From: Nemertoderma westbladi
Taxonomy: Eukaryota; Xenacoelomorpha; Nemertodermatida; Nemertodermatidae
Length of the DNA: 48,040 nt
Assembly: GCA_032718475.1 (NCBI GenBank)
Contig: JAUCBJ010003570.1
Span: forward strand, 1 to 48,040
Direction of reading: 5' to 3'
The notes beneath the pieces were generated by a model, which saw nothing but the letters and a program-made list of their open reading frames with translations, made no database searches and was not told the DNA's origin. Positions 9,508 through 19,389 of this stretch are shown piece by piece; the stretch's first letter is position 1; each line of letters begins with the position of its first letter. The position numbers and the translations under genes were made by a program.

Positions 9508-10737
9508 ACTCTCATGCTATCTATGTTCTCGCTCTACTTCTCTCTGCACTCACCCTATTTCTTCCTGCTTCCTTTCCCGCTCTCGAGCTATTTATCATCA
9601 TTCGCTCTGTTTCTCTCCGGTCTCTAGCCTCACACTCCTATAACTCCCACAGAGCATCCTGTTCTTTTGTTTTGGATACGTCTAATACATACCTCGCACT
9701 TATATTTGCAGCCTGTCTTACTATGGATGGCATAATTGATTTTAATGATAAATCACTACGTGCACCTCTTGGCCTCAACCTCCTGATGACAAGTAATCCT
9801 TGGGGTTTACTTCATCCGGATGCGTGTCATCGACTTTCCCCCTCCCCATTTTGGCATGGTTCGACCACGCGCTCTATATAAGGTCCTACTACAATGTCTC
9901 GTAAAATTAACCTCCCATTAATAAGAGTTCTTATACCTTCCACCAGCCTCTGGTGGCGGCTAATTGGTCAGCCCTATCTGATTCACCCATCTTGTTTAAA
10001 TGTTCAAAGTATAAGTTCGTAATATAAAGAGTATTTGTGAGAGACATATGTGACTGAAATATAAGTTGATATTACACCAGTATAAACTACTATAGCTTGA
10101 GAGGGGTTTGTGTTATTGCTATCCTGGCCAATGAGAGATCGCGTGTGCTGCTCTGCCATTGGCTGTTGCCTTGAAGATTGTTTGCATAGTTTGCTGATTG
10201 TCCCTCTCTCACTATTATGTGTGTGTTGGCAACGGTTTGTGGTTAGCAAGCCGATGCCTAAGTAGGTTGTTATATGCACCAATAAATACAAACAAATATA
10301 CACATGAACAATAGGTTTAACATTTAGTACACAATGAATGATAGCTTGCGCGGCCCGGCAGGCTCCCTGATTGTAAGTTGACCTTTGGGGTTTGGCATAC
10401 AATAGGGGTGCTAACAGATTTTCCCACTTTGATTAATATGTGATATGTTATGTGATATGTTGGTTTTGGGGTGATGAAGTGCCTAAGGGTTAATCCCTTA
10501 TCAGATATGACTCATATGCCTTATGTCAAAAGATGGAACATGGGACATCAGCACTTTCTACTAATGGGTCATAACTTACGACTTATGACATTCGGCTTAC
10601 CAGTGCAGTGGAGCATGGGCTTTAGTGATCCATGAATAGCTACAACAAAATATGCTAAATAATTCCTCCAAAAATATAGTGTTCGTTTTCAGTCATCACG
10701 TTATGAACAAGGTTTAATGAAAGGTTTAGGACAATGT
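9508..10737. other. Flank of LTR A, no gene recognised
   Basis: 9513-9640 read on the minus strand gives an Arg/Glu/Lys-rich translation broken by stops, resembling decayed gag. 9660-10737 shows nothing I recognise. 10130-10160 has two CCAATG/CCATTGG words in opposite orientation. A 132-codon minus frame at 10004-10402 has no domain and I do not call it. Confidence 0.4.
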
Positions 10738-12836
10738 TTAGGGAAAGTTTTTCAATGTAGATCTGCGTCGACCCATCTCATCTGTAACTTTAATTTTAGG
10801 TAACATTAATTCCACATTATCTTTTAGACCATAACCAGTGGGTTGAAATTGTTCTGTGTTATACTCTTCGAGTACTCCTTGGTTATAAGTTTCCCGATAT
10901 TGATCTGGAGTTTGACTATCAGAATATTGCATTGAATCTTGAGTTTCCAAATATTGATCATCATCTTGCGTATTGGGATCTTGATCTTGACTTTCCGGAT
11001 ATGCTTCTTGATCTTCATTTTCCCAATATTGGTCTTGATCTTCACTATATGGATATTGCTGTTGATCTTGATTTTGCGGCGATTGCTGTTGATCTTGACT
11101 ATATAGATATTGCTGTTGATCTTCACTGTCCAGATATTGGTGTTGATCTTGACTTTCTGGATATTGCTGTTGATCTTGTCTTTCCAGATATTGCTGTTGA
11201 TCTTGACTTTCTGGATATTGTTGTTGATCTTGACTTTCTGGATATTGCTGTTGATCTTGACTTTCTGGATATTGCTGTTGATCTTGACTTTCCGGATATT
11301 GCTGTTGATCTTGATTATATGGATATTGCTGTTGATCTTGACTATATTGATATTGCTCTTGATCTTGACTTTCTGGATATTGCTGTTGATCTTCACTTTC
11401 CAGATATTGCTGTTGATCTTGTCTTTCAGGATATTGCTGTTTATTTTGACTATATGGATATTGCTCTTGATCTTCACTGTCCAAATATTGCTGGTGATCT
11501 TGACTTTCTGGATATTGCTGTTGATCTTGACTTTCCAGATATTGCTGTTGATCTTCACTGTCCAAATATTGCTGTTGATCTTGACTTTCTGAATATTGCT
11601 GTTGATCTTGACTTTCCAGATATTGCTGTTGATCTTGTCTTTCAGGATATTGCTGTTGATCTTGACTATATGGATATTGCACTTGATCTTCACTGTCCAA
11701 ATATTGCTGGTGATCTTGACTTTCCGGATATTGCTGTTGATCTTGACTATATGGATATTGCACTTGATCTTCACTGTCCAAATATTGCTGGTGATCTTGA
11801 CTTTCCGGATATTGCTGTTGATGTTGACTTTCAGGATATTGCCATTGATCATACGTTTCAGCATATTCTTCATCATTGATTGGATTTTCATAAATTTTTG
11901 TGATTTCCAATTGAGAGCTGCCTTTCCATACCACGTGCTTTGAATGCTTTATGTCAGCATTTGATTTACTCCACTTCGAATCATCTTCTTGATTTAATTC
12001 ATAAGATGGTTTCTCTGTCTTTACAGGTTCTGGAGACATTCTTTTCGACTTTTGACTCCATTTCGAATCATCATTTTCAATTACTCTAGAAAATGGTAGT
12101 TCCTCCATCCTCTTCACATATGATGTCTTCGCTGTCTTTGGTTTAGTTTTTGAACCATCCTTCTTAATTACACCAGAAATTGGCACCCCATTCTTCTTGC
12201 TATTTAATGGCTTTGCAGCCTTTGGTTTAGAATTGGAACATTCCTTATTAAATACTCCAGATGATGGTACACCAATCTTCTTGTTATAAAATGGAATGGC
12301 AATCTTTGCTTCAGCCTTTGTAATCGTCTTCAATTTACTTTCTTTATTAGAATTTACTACAGAAGTTGTGCACTCAGATACTGATCGCTTCAAACTTGGC
12401 GATTGTGACTTTTTCTCTTTCCGATTCATCGGGCTTTTGGATTTGGATTTCGAACGACTAAAAAACTTCTTCACTTTGTCAACCCGTCTTCGCCATCTTC
12501 CTCTTTGGCGTTCTACTTTTTCACCGAATTCGTCGTTTTCTGTCACAATTTTGTCCATAATAATTGGGGAAGTTGCTGCACTAACAGTGTCCGTGACTGG
12601 CATTTTGTCCATAATAATAGGGGAAGTTGCCGCACTTTGTGCGCAAATAACTTTGTTCCCAATAGTATGAGGTATAACCATTGATTGCGATGTAGGAATA
12701 ACTTTAGATGGAGATTGATACATTCCTAGATTTGTAGTTCTTATGGAACGATCGGTAGAGAAAGTATTTTGTCTGGAAACTTGAACTGATTGGTCCTTTT
12801 TAGAGAGTCCACATGATGAATCATCCACAGAATCGT
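10738..12836 (-). CDS. Terminal exon, basic/QDQQQYPES-repeat protein
   Basis: This is a large minus-strand exon. A good 3' splice site (TTCTTTTGTTTTCAG) ends at 12837, so the coding part starts at 12836; upstream ATGs in the same frame lie in the intron. The exon encodes about 699 residues. It begins with an acidic/Ser-rich start, then two copies of SPIIMDK, then a very basic block (RWRRRVDKVKKFFSRSKSKSKSP) that could be a nuclear signal or RNA/membrane-binding patch. Three degenerate repeats of the type GVPSSGVFNKE follow, then about 33 tandem 9-residue units (consensus QDQQQYPES), and a C-terminus ending STLKNFP. No enzymatic domain is visible. The phase matches the upstream exon at 13692-13887 exactly (split Asp codon). 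The Gln/Tyr-rich array is low-complexity and could be an assembly-prone, condensate-like or structural region. Confidence 0.65.
10985..11875 (-). repeat. 27-bp coding minisatellite, about 33 units
   Basis: The 27-bp units encode QDQQQYPES with variants YLDSED, YPYSQD and YLESQD. The higher-order order PES-QDHQQYLDS-EDQVQYPYS recurs, showing multi-unit duplications. The unit length is a multiple of three and its stop-free codons leave other frames on both strands open for 100-350 codons as well. Confidence 0.9.
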
Positions 12837-12944
12837 CTGAAAACAAAAGAAGAAATATAAGCTGTAGGTTGTCACACTTCCAAAACAAGAGCCACCCTGT
12901 AAGACAACTGTAAGATTATGGTATTTGGGGGGATTGGTAGAGTA

Positions 12945-13640
12945 GATAGGGGCTATCCAGGATTTGGAAGTATCATAGGATACATCGGAAACTGAAGGTT
13001 CTCTTATTTAGAGGAGCAGTAGTTATAGTACTCCTATGGGAGTCCATGCGGGGCTCTAACTGCTGAGGATACCAATTCTCTGGACGGAACGTACACAAGA
13101 ATGCTACATCAGTACTGTGTCAAGTACAATGCACACATCTCCAACCAGACAGTATATAACATTGGAGGACCTGTACCTCATCCTTGAGACTTGAACAGAG
13201 CAGCCTCGCTTCGCATTGACATTGCATTCGACGTGAGGACCAGATTGTGCACAATCTTGTGGTTTGGCAGCCTCATGGGGAAAATAAACAAGATGGGTAT
13301 AATCTCGCGAAAGTCATACTGGTTAGGAAGTTGTGGCAGCGATCAAAATCAATTCTACTTTATAAAGATGATTAATGGCACTTGGACACAATAGACTACG
13401 CTTCATTGGTCATTAGTTTCCCGATCAGACCAGCCCTTTCACGATCTTGTGCTTTGGTGGCCTCATAATGAGAATCAGCATGGTTTACATCCTATGATCA
13501 TATTGAGATGCCTTTTAAAGGACACTGATCTTGAAGAGTAAACTAAGTCAAGGTTGATAGGAAGATGTGGCGAAGCAATTCTATCAATAAGCCGACATAT
13601 CATTCTTAACGCTGCTGCAATGCAGCATGTCGAATATAGT
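12945..13640 (+). pseudogene. LINE-2 family 3' fragments inside the intron
   Basis: From CCAGGATTTGGAAGT the sequence follows the C-terminal coding and 3' region of the LINE at 19316-20460 (same order of GGGAGTCCATGC, AAGTACAATGCACACATCTCCAACCAGACA, GGCAGCCTCATGG). It has many stops and indels. The part after 13380 repeats a segment already seen at 13190-13300, so two overlapping fragments are present. It sits wholly within the 12837-13691 intron. Confidence 0.8.
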
Positions 13641-13691
13641 TAGAACATGTCATCAACACTTTAGGGGTTTATATATAAAATAATACTATAC

Positions 13692-13887
13692 CTTCTGAAT
13701 CACTGTCTTCCGAACCTTCGTCACTTTCATCGACATTCTCCACTGCCACAGATTCCCGATAGAACGGCTTATATCCGACTTTGGGCCGCCATCTAGTGCT
13801 TGGCGATGGTATACCACTAGCCCAACTAAAGAACAACATTATGTTATATTTTTGTACGCCCCCATGCGGGGCAGCTAGTGAAACCAT
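13692..13887 (-). CDS. Upstream coding exon of the repeat-protein gene
   Basis: ATG 13887 opens 65 codons plus one base, ending at a 5' splice site (GAAG|GTATAG, GT at 13691-13690). The end is acidic (DESDEGSEDSDSE). Splicing to 12836 keeps the frame and continues the acidic Ser/Asp-rich segment, which strongly supports both borders. The true 5' limit is unsure. TTGTTCTTTAG inside the ORF (about 13833) could be an acceptor, making this an internal exon that starts at TTGGGCTAG rather than the first one. Confidence 0.55.
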
Positions 13888-13994
13888 TATTTTAACAAAT
13901 GATTATAATTATACTTAATGAAATGTATTCCTCTTGCTATCCACATTATGTTCGCGCTTTTTTGGTTAGCATCTCTGTGGGAGCAAAAGTCGGC

Positions 13995-14073
13995 AAATGA
14001 CGTCCAGGTGGGATCGAACTAATGACCTACAAGTAGGATGTCTGACGCTCAAACCATTCCGATAGCGGCACAG
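13995..14073 (-). repeat. tRNA-derived SINE fragment
   Basis: The minus strand reads GCCGCTATCGGAATGGTTTGAGCG...TAGTTCGATCCCACC. This has an A-box-like TGGTTTGAGCG and a good B box (AGTTCGATCCC) at tRNA spacing. The stems are too imperfect for a functional tRNA gene, so it is best read as a tRNA-derived repeat head. Confidence 0.55.
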
Positions 14074-14245
14074 ATTAAAGGTAGACCTGGAAATACTACT
14101 ATAATAAACCTATAATAATATGAAGCCACTCATTCAACCAAAATAACGACGATTTATTTGAGACCGAATTAATAAACAACGTTTCAATACCCTTACATAT
14201 ACCTTACATGTACCTTAGAGCCTTAACTTTATAGAAGTAAAAGTG

Positions 14246-14820
14246 TCTAAGTCTGTACTCCCAGATATTCCCATTGGTGATATCTCCTTTGCAGAAGTGA
14301 AGGCTGCTACAAAGAGCAATAAGACCAATCGTGCCAGTGGAGTAGATGGTGTTCCCCCTGAGGTCTTTAAAATACCTGAGTGTTTAAAGCTCATCTATCC
14401 CATCATAGTAGACATGTACCGAACAACAGGAGTCCCACAAGAAATGAAAACAAATAAGTTGGTGCCAGTTCCCAAGAAGGGCAACCTAACACTATATGGT
14501 TCTTTTCGGGGAATCTCATTAATCTCGATTGCTGCAAAGCTATACAATAGGATTCTATTAAATCGCATCAGGGATCCCATTGAGAGACTGCTCCGAGGAA
14601 ATCAGAATGGGTTCCGTAAAGGTCGTGGGACCATGGAGCCTATTTTGGCACTTAGAAGGATAATTGAAGAGTTATCAAAAAAGAAAGGCAGGCATCTGGC
14701 TGTTATCTTTGTTGACTTCTTCAGGCCTTTGATTCAGTCTCTCACTCACGTATGTTCAGCATACTTTCATTATATGGGATTCCTGATGAAATTATTGCAG
14801 CAATAATAATAATATATAAT
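14246..14820 (+). pseudogene. LINE-2 reverse transcriptase N-terminal fragment
   Basis: The frame 14243-14806 shows the fingers/palm start of a non-LTR reverse transcriptase: NRASGVDGVPPEVFK, KLVPVPKKGN, FRGISLISIAAKLYNRIL, NGFRKGRGTMEPI and AVIFVDF, the first catalytic Asp region. The frame is lost after IFVDF, where AFDS would be expected, and the sequence breaks off in AT-rich DNA just before LINE-1. The missing C-terminal half resembles 19390-20460. The LINE-2 piece at 40577-41071 overlaps its N-terminal part. Confidence 0.85.
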
Positions 14821-14922
14821 GAACAAGCCATGGATGGTATCGGCACCGATAATAAAATAACTATTAAATTAATTCTGTACGTTAACTATTAATAAAATAT
14901 TATGTTAAAATATCAGATCGAG

Positions 14923-17688
14923 TTAAAAACCAACATCTGTGGCCCAGTAGGTTAGACTGCGATGGTTGTTCGGACATTCAAGTAGATGGTACGTTGTGGC
15001 ATGATTTCCGCACAATTTACAGCAACAATCTGTGGAAGCAGCATGGAACCCGGCAGTATTACATATTAGATGGTGGAACCCATGGGCAGAATATCTTGTT
15101 ATGACGTGTCTTTGCTTGAAGTTCGCCTTCGTCCAGTCTCGGCTTGTTAGAGCGGGTGTGTTCCAGAATGCGCTGTCAATTTCGGAAATTTTCGCTGTAT
15201 TGATGTTTAAATATTTTGTAAACTCCTCCATCTTTGGCAATTTGTGGCTACTTTGGAGTTCTATTGATAGATTGCGTTCCTGCGCGATGGCGATGACCAG
15301 GCGATTATGTGTGTTTTTGTGTAGACCCAATACACGTTTTAGGTATGATGACTTTATTTTATCGAGAGTAAGGAAATTTGTAGCTGTGAGGTGCGGCCAT
15401 ATTATCCCGAGGCTGTATGTTACACACGGCCGAATTTTCAGGTTGAACAGTTTTATTGCTGTCTCGAGTGATAACAGTTTGGGATCTTTAATCGAATGAA
15501 CAGCCGAAAGCGATTTAGTTACAATTTTCGATATATGCATTGTGTAGCAGAGTGTTGTTTGGAATATTACGCCAAGGTGGGTGTAAGAGTTGGTAATTTT
15601 AACTGTATCGTTGTTGTAATAAAATTTATCTTCTCTTGACAACCTCCCGCCCTTCCTAAACTTAATAATCTCGGTTTTGGTCAGATTAACCTGTAGTCCG
15701 TTGTGAGCCGCCCACTTTGCTGTTGCATTCAATGCTGTTTGTAGACCTTCTCTGGATTCGCAGTAGATAAGAAGGTCGTCCGCAAAAATAAATACTATTA
15801 CTGCGATGGCTGCGCGTTTGATTGCAACGATTAAGTCTAAAATAAACAATATAAATAGGAATGGGCTTAGTGTGTCTCCTTGTAAAACACCGCGGGTTTG
15901 AGTTATGTAATCACTCTTCCGTAGCCCGTCGAATATTTGTAGGTAGTTCATACTGAGTATTGTCTTAATCAGTCGCAGCAGACGTCCTTTAACGTTAAAC
16001 ACGTGTTCGAGTTTGTGTAGTAGTCGTTGTCTTGGTACCAAATCGAACGCCTTTCTGAAATCGATAAAGGCCGCGAATAAGGGCTTCCTCGATTGAGATA
16101 GACATGAGTTAATTGAGTCTACGAATTGTTTCAGTGGTTGTTGAGTTGATCGTCCCGGCATGAATCCATACTGGTCGTATGGGATGACAGACTCAAGGAA
16201 TTTGCGGAGGCGTTTTGTAACTAAACCCGTGAGTATCTTATAGGAGTTGCATAGAAGGGCGATACCGCGGAATGAATCGGGTTCGTTTCTCGAACCTTTG
16301 CCTTTATACAGCACCTTTACGATACTGGTTTTCCACAGAGATACAATGGTACCCGTTGCCATGCAGAAGTTGAACAAGAGCACCCACAGGTACACTGTTA
16401 GTGCCGCAGCAGATTTCAATGTTTCATAGGTAACATTGTCAGGGCCACCCGATTTCCCATTCGGTTTCTTTTGAATTTCTGCTGCCACCTCTTCGACAGT
16501 AAAATCCCTGTTGCAGGCATCGTAAACATCGACTGGGGGGGCCGTTAAATGGATAATGTTGGAATCGATCGAGTCAATGTCCTCTGGGGTGTTGTAAAGA
16601 GTCGAGAAATGGTCATCCCATTTGGACAGCGGTACTGTGCTTGCAGATTGTGTTTTGGTTGAGCGGCACCATTTATATGGATTGGATTCCGCTTCGTTAA
16701 CGAGTTTCTCTTCCATTCGCTTATTGTAGTCGTTTTGTTTCGCGATTATTAGTTCTTTGTACGATTTACGCAAATTGCATGCCTGCTTTCTGAGTTGTAC
16801 ATCTTGCTTCGCCAATCGGCGTAGATTTAATACACTCTGCCGGCAGTCGAAACACTCTTTGTCGAACCAAGGTTTCGCAGCCCGGGTAGATTTGTGTTTA
16901 TGTAGAGTGGTGTCTTTAATGGCGCCCGTCAAATTGTCATATGCATCGTCGAGATTCCCCTCCTCGAGATTATTACGAACCCGGTTTAGTCTATCATCCT
17001 TACCCAGTTTGGCTGTGTCGAGGTTTCTAGAGAGTTGGGGGGAGACTTCTGTGGGTTGGGCACAATATGTATCCATAAGTTCCCAGGATGCTATTACAGG
17101 TACATGTTTCCGAAGTGCGATATTCCGATACTCGACTGCCGTCACCTCTTTGTTACTGAATACGAGGTCTATTTCGCTAGAGCCATTGTGGCAATAGTAA
17201 GTTGGTTCGCCTGGTTTATTCTGTACACTAAGACCCATGTCCGCCATTAATGTTATTAGTGGAACAACCCTTCTGTGGTTCGCCACATCGATCCTGGCAT
17301 TGAAGTCACCGCCAATCATTATTATGTCGGAATTAGGAATGTTATCTAGCATCGTTAGGATGCCGTCAATGAAGTCTTCTAATCCAATATCCGGAGCAAA
17401 GTAGCAACAAGCGATTGTACCGAGGTCGCAGCCAAGAACTACAAATGATTCATCCTTGCTAATGAACCTCGGGTTTAGATGAGGTTTTACTGCTACAGTT
17501 ATTCCCCCCACTGGTCGCCCTGGGCCGGGGTGTTTAGTAGCCTGCGAACTGTAAATATAATAGCCGCTTATATCGATATCCGAACAAGATAGGGTTTCTG
17601 TTAACAGCAAAATGTCTGGAGTTTTTAAAATATCTGTTTGTATGAGCGATAGTACCGAGTTCAGTCCCTCCACATTCCACAACAACAA
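14923..17688 (-). CDS. LINE-1 ORF2: AP endonuclease and reverse transcriptase
   Basis: The uninterrupted 921-codon frame covers a whole ORF2. Residues 1-200 are an APE-type endonuclease: LLWNVEGLN, LLTET (residues 28-32), GGDFNARID (126-134), SEIDLVFSN (171-179) and KHVP (194-197), where the usual Asp before the catalytic His is replaced by Lys. The reverse transcriptase follows with FRGIALLCNSYKIL, YGFMPGRST, FIDFRKAFD, GVLQGDTLSPFLFI and the catalytic FADDLL near residue 634. The C-terminus carries a zinc-knuckle-like CKLCGNHATTYHLLEC. The frame has no ATG at its start; it is open upstream to the ORF1 stop at 17725 in the same frame. The protein nicks the target DNA and copies the element RNA. 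Intactness suggests a young copy. Confidence 0.9.
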   Translation of the reverse strand: MLLWNVEGLNSVLSLIQTDILKTPDILLLTETLSCSDIDISGYYIYSSQATKHPGPGRPVGGITVAVKPHLNPRFISKDESFVVLGCDLGTIACCYFAPDIGLEDFIDGILTMLDNIPNSDIIMIGGDFNARIDVANHRRVVPLITLMADMGLSVQNKPGEPTYYCHNGSSEIDLVFSNKEVTAVEYRNIALRKHVPVIASWELMDTYCAQPTEVSPQLSRNLDTAKLGKDDRLNRVRNNLEEGNLDDAYDNLTGAIKDTTLHKHKSTRAAKPWFDKECFDCRQSVLNLRRLAKQDVQLRKQACNLRKSYKELIIAKQNDYNKRMEEKLVNEAESNPYKWCRSTKTQSASTVPLSKWDDHFSTLYNTPEDIDSIDSNIIHLTAPPVDVYDACNRDFTVEEVAAEIQKKPNGKSGGPDNVTYETLKSAAALTVYLWVLLFNFCMATGTIVSLWKTSIVKVLYKGKGSRNEPDSFRGIALLCNSYKILTGLVTKRLRKFLESVIPYDQYGFMPGRSTQQPLKQFVDSINSCLSQSRKPLFAAFIDFRKAFDLVPRQRLLHKLEHVFNVKGRLLRLIKTILSMNYLQIFDGLRKSDYITQTRGVLQGDTLSPFLFILFILDLIVAIKRAAIAVIVFIFADDLLIYCESREGLQTALNATAKWAAHNGLQVNLTKTEIIKFRKGGRLSREDKFYYNNDTVKITNSYTHLGVIFQTTLCYTMHISKIVTKSLSAVHSIKDPKLLSLETAIKLFNLKIRPCVTYSLGIIWPHLTATNFLTLDKIKSSYLKRVLGLHKNTHNRLVIAIAQERNLSIELQSSHKLPKMEEFTKYLNINTAKISEIDSAFWNTPALTSRDWTKANFKQRHVITRYSAHGFHHLICNTAGFHAASTDCCCKLCGNHATTYHLLECPNNHRSLTYWATDVGF

Positions 17689-17724
17689 AGAAACGTTTGC
17701 CGTGGATGATCCCGTGTTCCCCTG

Positions 17725-18240
17725 TCAGTTACCTGGATTCACCGGCATGTCAGGGTCAGCAGTACTGGTACCCCGACCCGCGTCCCGCGGGAACCGTCGC
17801 TGAAGACCGAGCGCCTCTCTTTCTTCGTCGTTTAACTTATAATTCCGAATGGAGATTCCTGTTTCCCATAGCTCCGGGTCCATTAGTGCATTACGGTCCT
17901 CCTGGTTGCAGGTCAGGGGGAAACTCTTGTATGGCGAATCCTGTCTCATGGGTATGGGAGTGACCGAGTCGAACTTGCAGTTCTCACTCCGGAGAAAGTC
18001 TGAAATCTCATCTTCGGTGACACTCGGGTCCAGTCGCCCAATGTGTATATGTGCTTTATGTACCTGCGGTTGCCGTGCCTCTGGTTCGGCACGTTGCGGT
18101 TGGGCTACACGCAGTGGTCCGCCTACTCTGCTGCCTCAGGCCGACGGGTATGAGTTGTTGCTACCCGGAGTATTACGGATACCAGCTGGAGTTGGATAGT
18201 TTGCATTGCGGATACTCGGCCTGTTTCCTTCTCTGATCAT
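17725..18240 (-). CDS. LINE-1 ORF1, RRM-like C-terminus
   Basis: From ATG 18240 the minus strand reads about 171 codons to TGA 17727-17725, with one internal in-frame TGA at 18138-18136. Before it the sequence is Asn/Pro/Gly-rich. After it AHIHIGRLDPSVTEDEISDFL resembles the RRM-like fold common at the end of LINE ORF1 proteins, which bind the element RNA. The frame is identical to that of ORF2, with only 12 sense codons between the TGA and residue 1 of ORF2. Coding-like sequence continues upstream to about 18420, so the true start may be further out. Confidence 0.6.
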
Positions 18241-18420
18241 GTTTTGACGCTGGGGGTGAACGTACCGATTTGGGTCCGTTTGTGTTTGCGGATGACACAC
18301 TGCAGCGAAAGTACGGTTATCGTCCGAAGGCTGGCGCCGGATGCTATCCGGCTCGGTCGACAGACACGGATTTTGTGGCCGAATCGACTTTTCCGTTGTC
18401 AGTTTTAGGAGTTGTTCCTA

Positions 18421-18672
18421 AGTACTTAAATTTTGTAACTGTCTCAATAGCCTTACCATTTATCGATATATATTTAACTAAATCGTTGTTACTAGATTTC
18501 GGTATGTACCAGGTTGGAATTCATGCATGAGCGCGCAGGTACGCTTTGTTGTTTTGAAATCACCGCGCACCTGAAATTGGCTCGTCGCGCACCTCATCAT
18601 AGGCCCAATCAAAACAAAATCGCGCAGCTCATGTCATGCCAGGTTGGAATTTATGTAGAGTTTGCTCAACAT
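18421..18672. other. Spacer with partial direct repeat
   Basis: The word CAGGTTGGAAT(T)(C)AT occurs at about 18509 and 18641, and GCGCACCT occurs several times. No gene is visible. Confidence 0.4.
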
Positions 18673-18792
18673 GTGTGGCGCGGATTAAGGATCCTGGCGC
18701 GTAGTGACAGGGGCGTGTGGCACGGATTAAGGATCCTGGCGCGTAGTGATATGGGCGTGTGGCGCGCATTGAGGATCCTGGCCTTCCTGGCG
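18673..18792. repeat. 42-bp tandem repeat, about 2.7 copies
   Basis: GTGTGGC(G/A)CGGATTAAGGATCCTGGCGCGTAGTGA begins at about 18673 and 18715, with a third, shorter copy from 18757. The period is exactly 42, so a frame stays open across it. Confidence 0.8.
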
Positions 18793-19389
18793 CGAATATG
18801 GATGTAGCGATGTAGGGTTAGGTTAGGACTTAGGACAGTAGGAGGTAGCGTAGCAGTGCACTAGCAACACATCCCACTCTACAGCTCTATTTGAAATTAT
18901 TCCATATTTTTAAAAAGATTGAAAAATGTCCGCTCGCTTCGCTCGCGTTTATACTGCAAGTCTACTCTTAGTACTGTCTGGCTGTGGACAAATGGAAATG
19001 GACAGATTGAGCATGACCATTAAAAACATGACTTATTGTTTCAAAAGTTTTTCAATTGTCAGATTCTTCAAACCAATAAAACCATGACTGATGACAGCCT
19101 GCATGATTCAGCAGAATTTCCGTGCTCGCTACGCTCGCGCCAGCTCGCAATTTAATGACATCTGCATTTCTGTATTTGAAAACAGTCGGTTTGCCAACTT
19201 TAAATGTTAAATTTAAATGTTAAAATCTGCATTTAAAAATAGCCTAGTCAGTTGACGTTGACCTACTACTACAGTCAGACAGTACTACTACTACAACTAC
19301 AGCACTATCTGACTATTGCTGTCGGACAGTCCAGACTGTATTTATGTTAACATAATTGGAAAATTTACGTGCTCGCGTCAGTATACGTG
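18793..19389. other. Intergenic, no gene recognised
   Basis: It contains GGTTAGGTTAGGACTTAGGACAG near 18817 and two CTCGC(T)(T/A)CGCTCGCG palindrome-like words (about 18935 and 19126). Nothing else can be called. Confidence 0.4.

Larger units (their letters stand above)
14850..18420 (-). mobile_element. LINE-1 element, nearly complete APE-type LINE
   Basis: This minus-strand element has a gag-like ORF1 (broken by one TGA) and a long endonuclease/reverse-transcriptase ORF2, with a short AT-rich 3' end near 14850-14920. It lies between two + strand pieces of another LINE family, so it was probably inserted into or beside that older copy. The limits are approximate because I found no target-site duplication. 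Confidence 0.75.

Noticed and set aside
10004-10402. 132-codon minus-strand ORF
   Set aside because: No domain, no splice or promoter context, biased composition; likely chance.
13995-14073. Functional tRNA gene
   Set aside because: A and B boxes are present but the acceptor and anticodon stems do not pair well.
15032-15499. 155-codon plus-strand ORF and similar ones at 16757-17197 and 17612-17963
   Set aside because: Antisense to the intact LINE-1 ORF2; composition shows no domain.
18817-18840. Telomere-like repeat GGTTAGGTTAGG
   Set aside because: Only two units; not an array.
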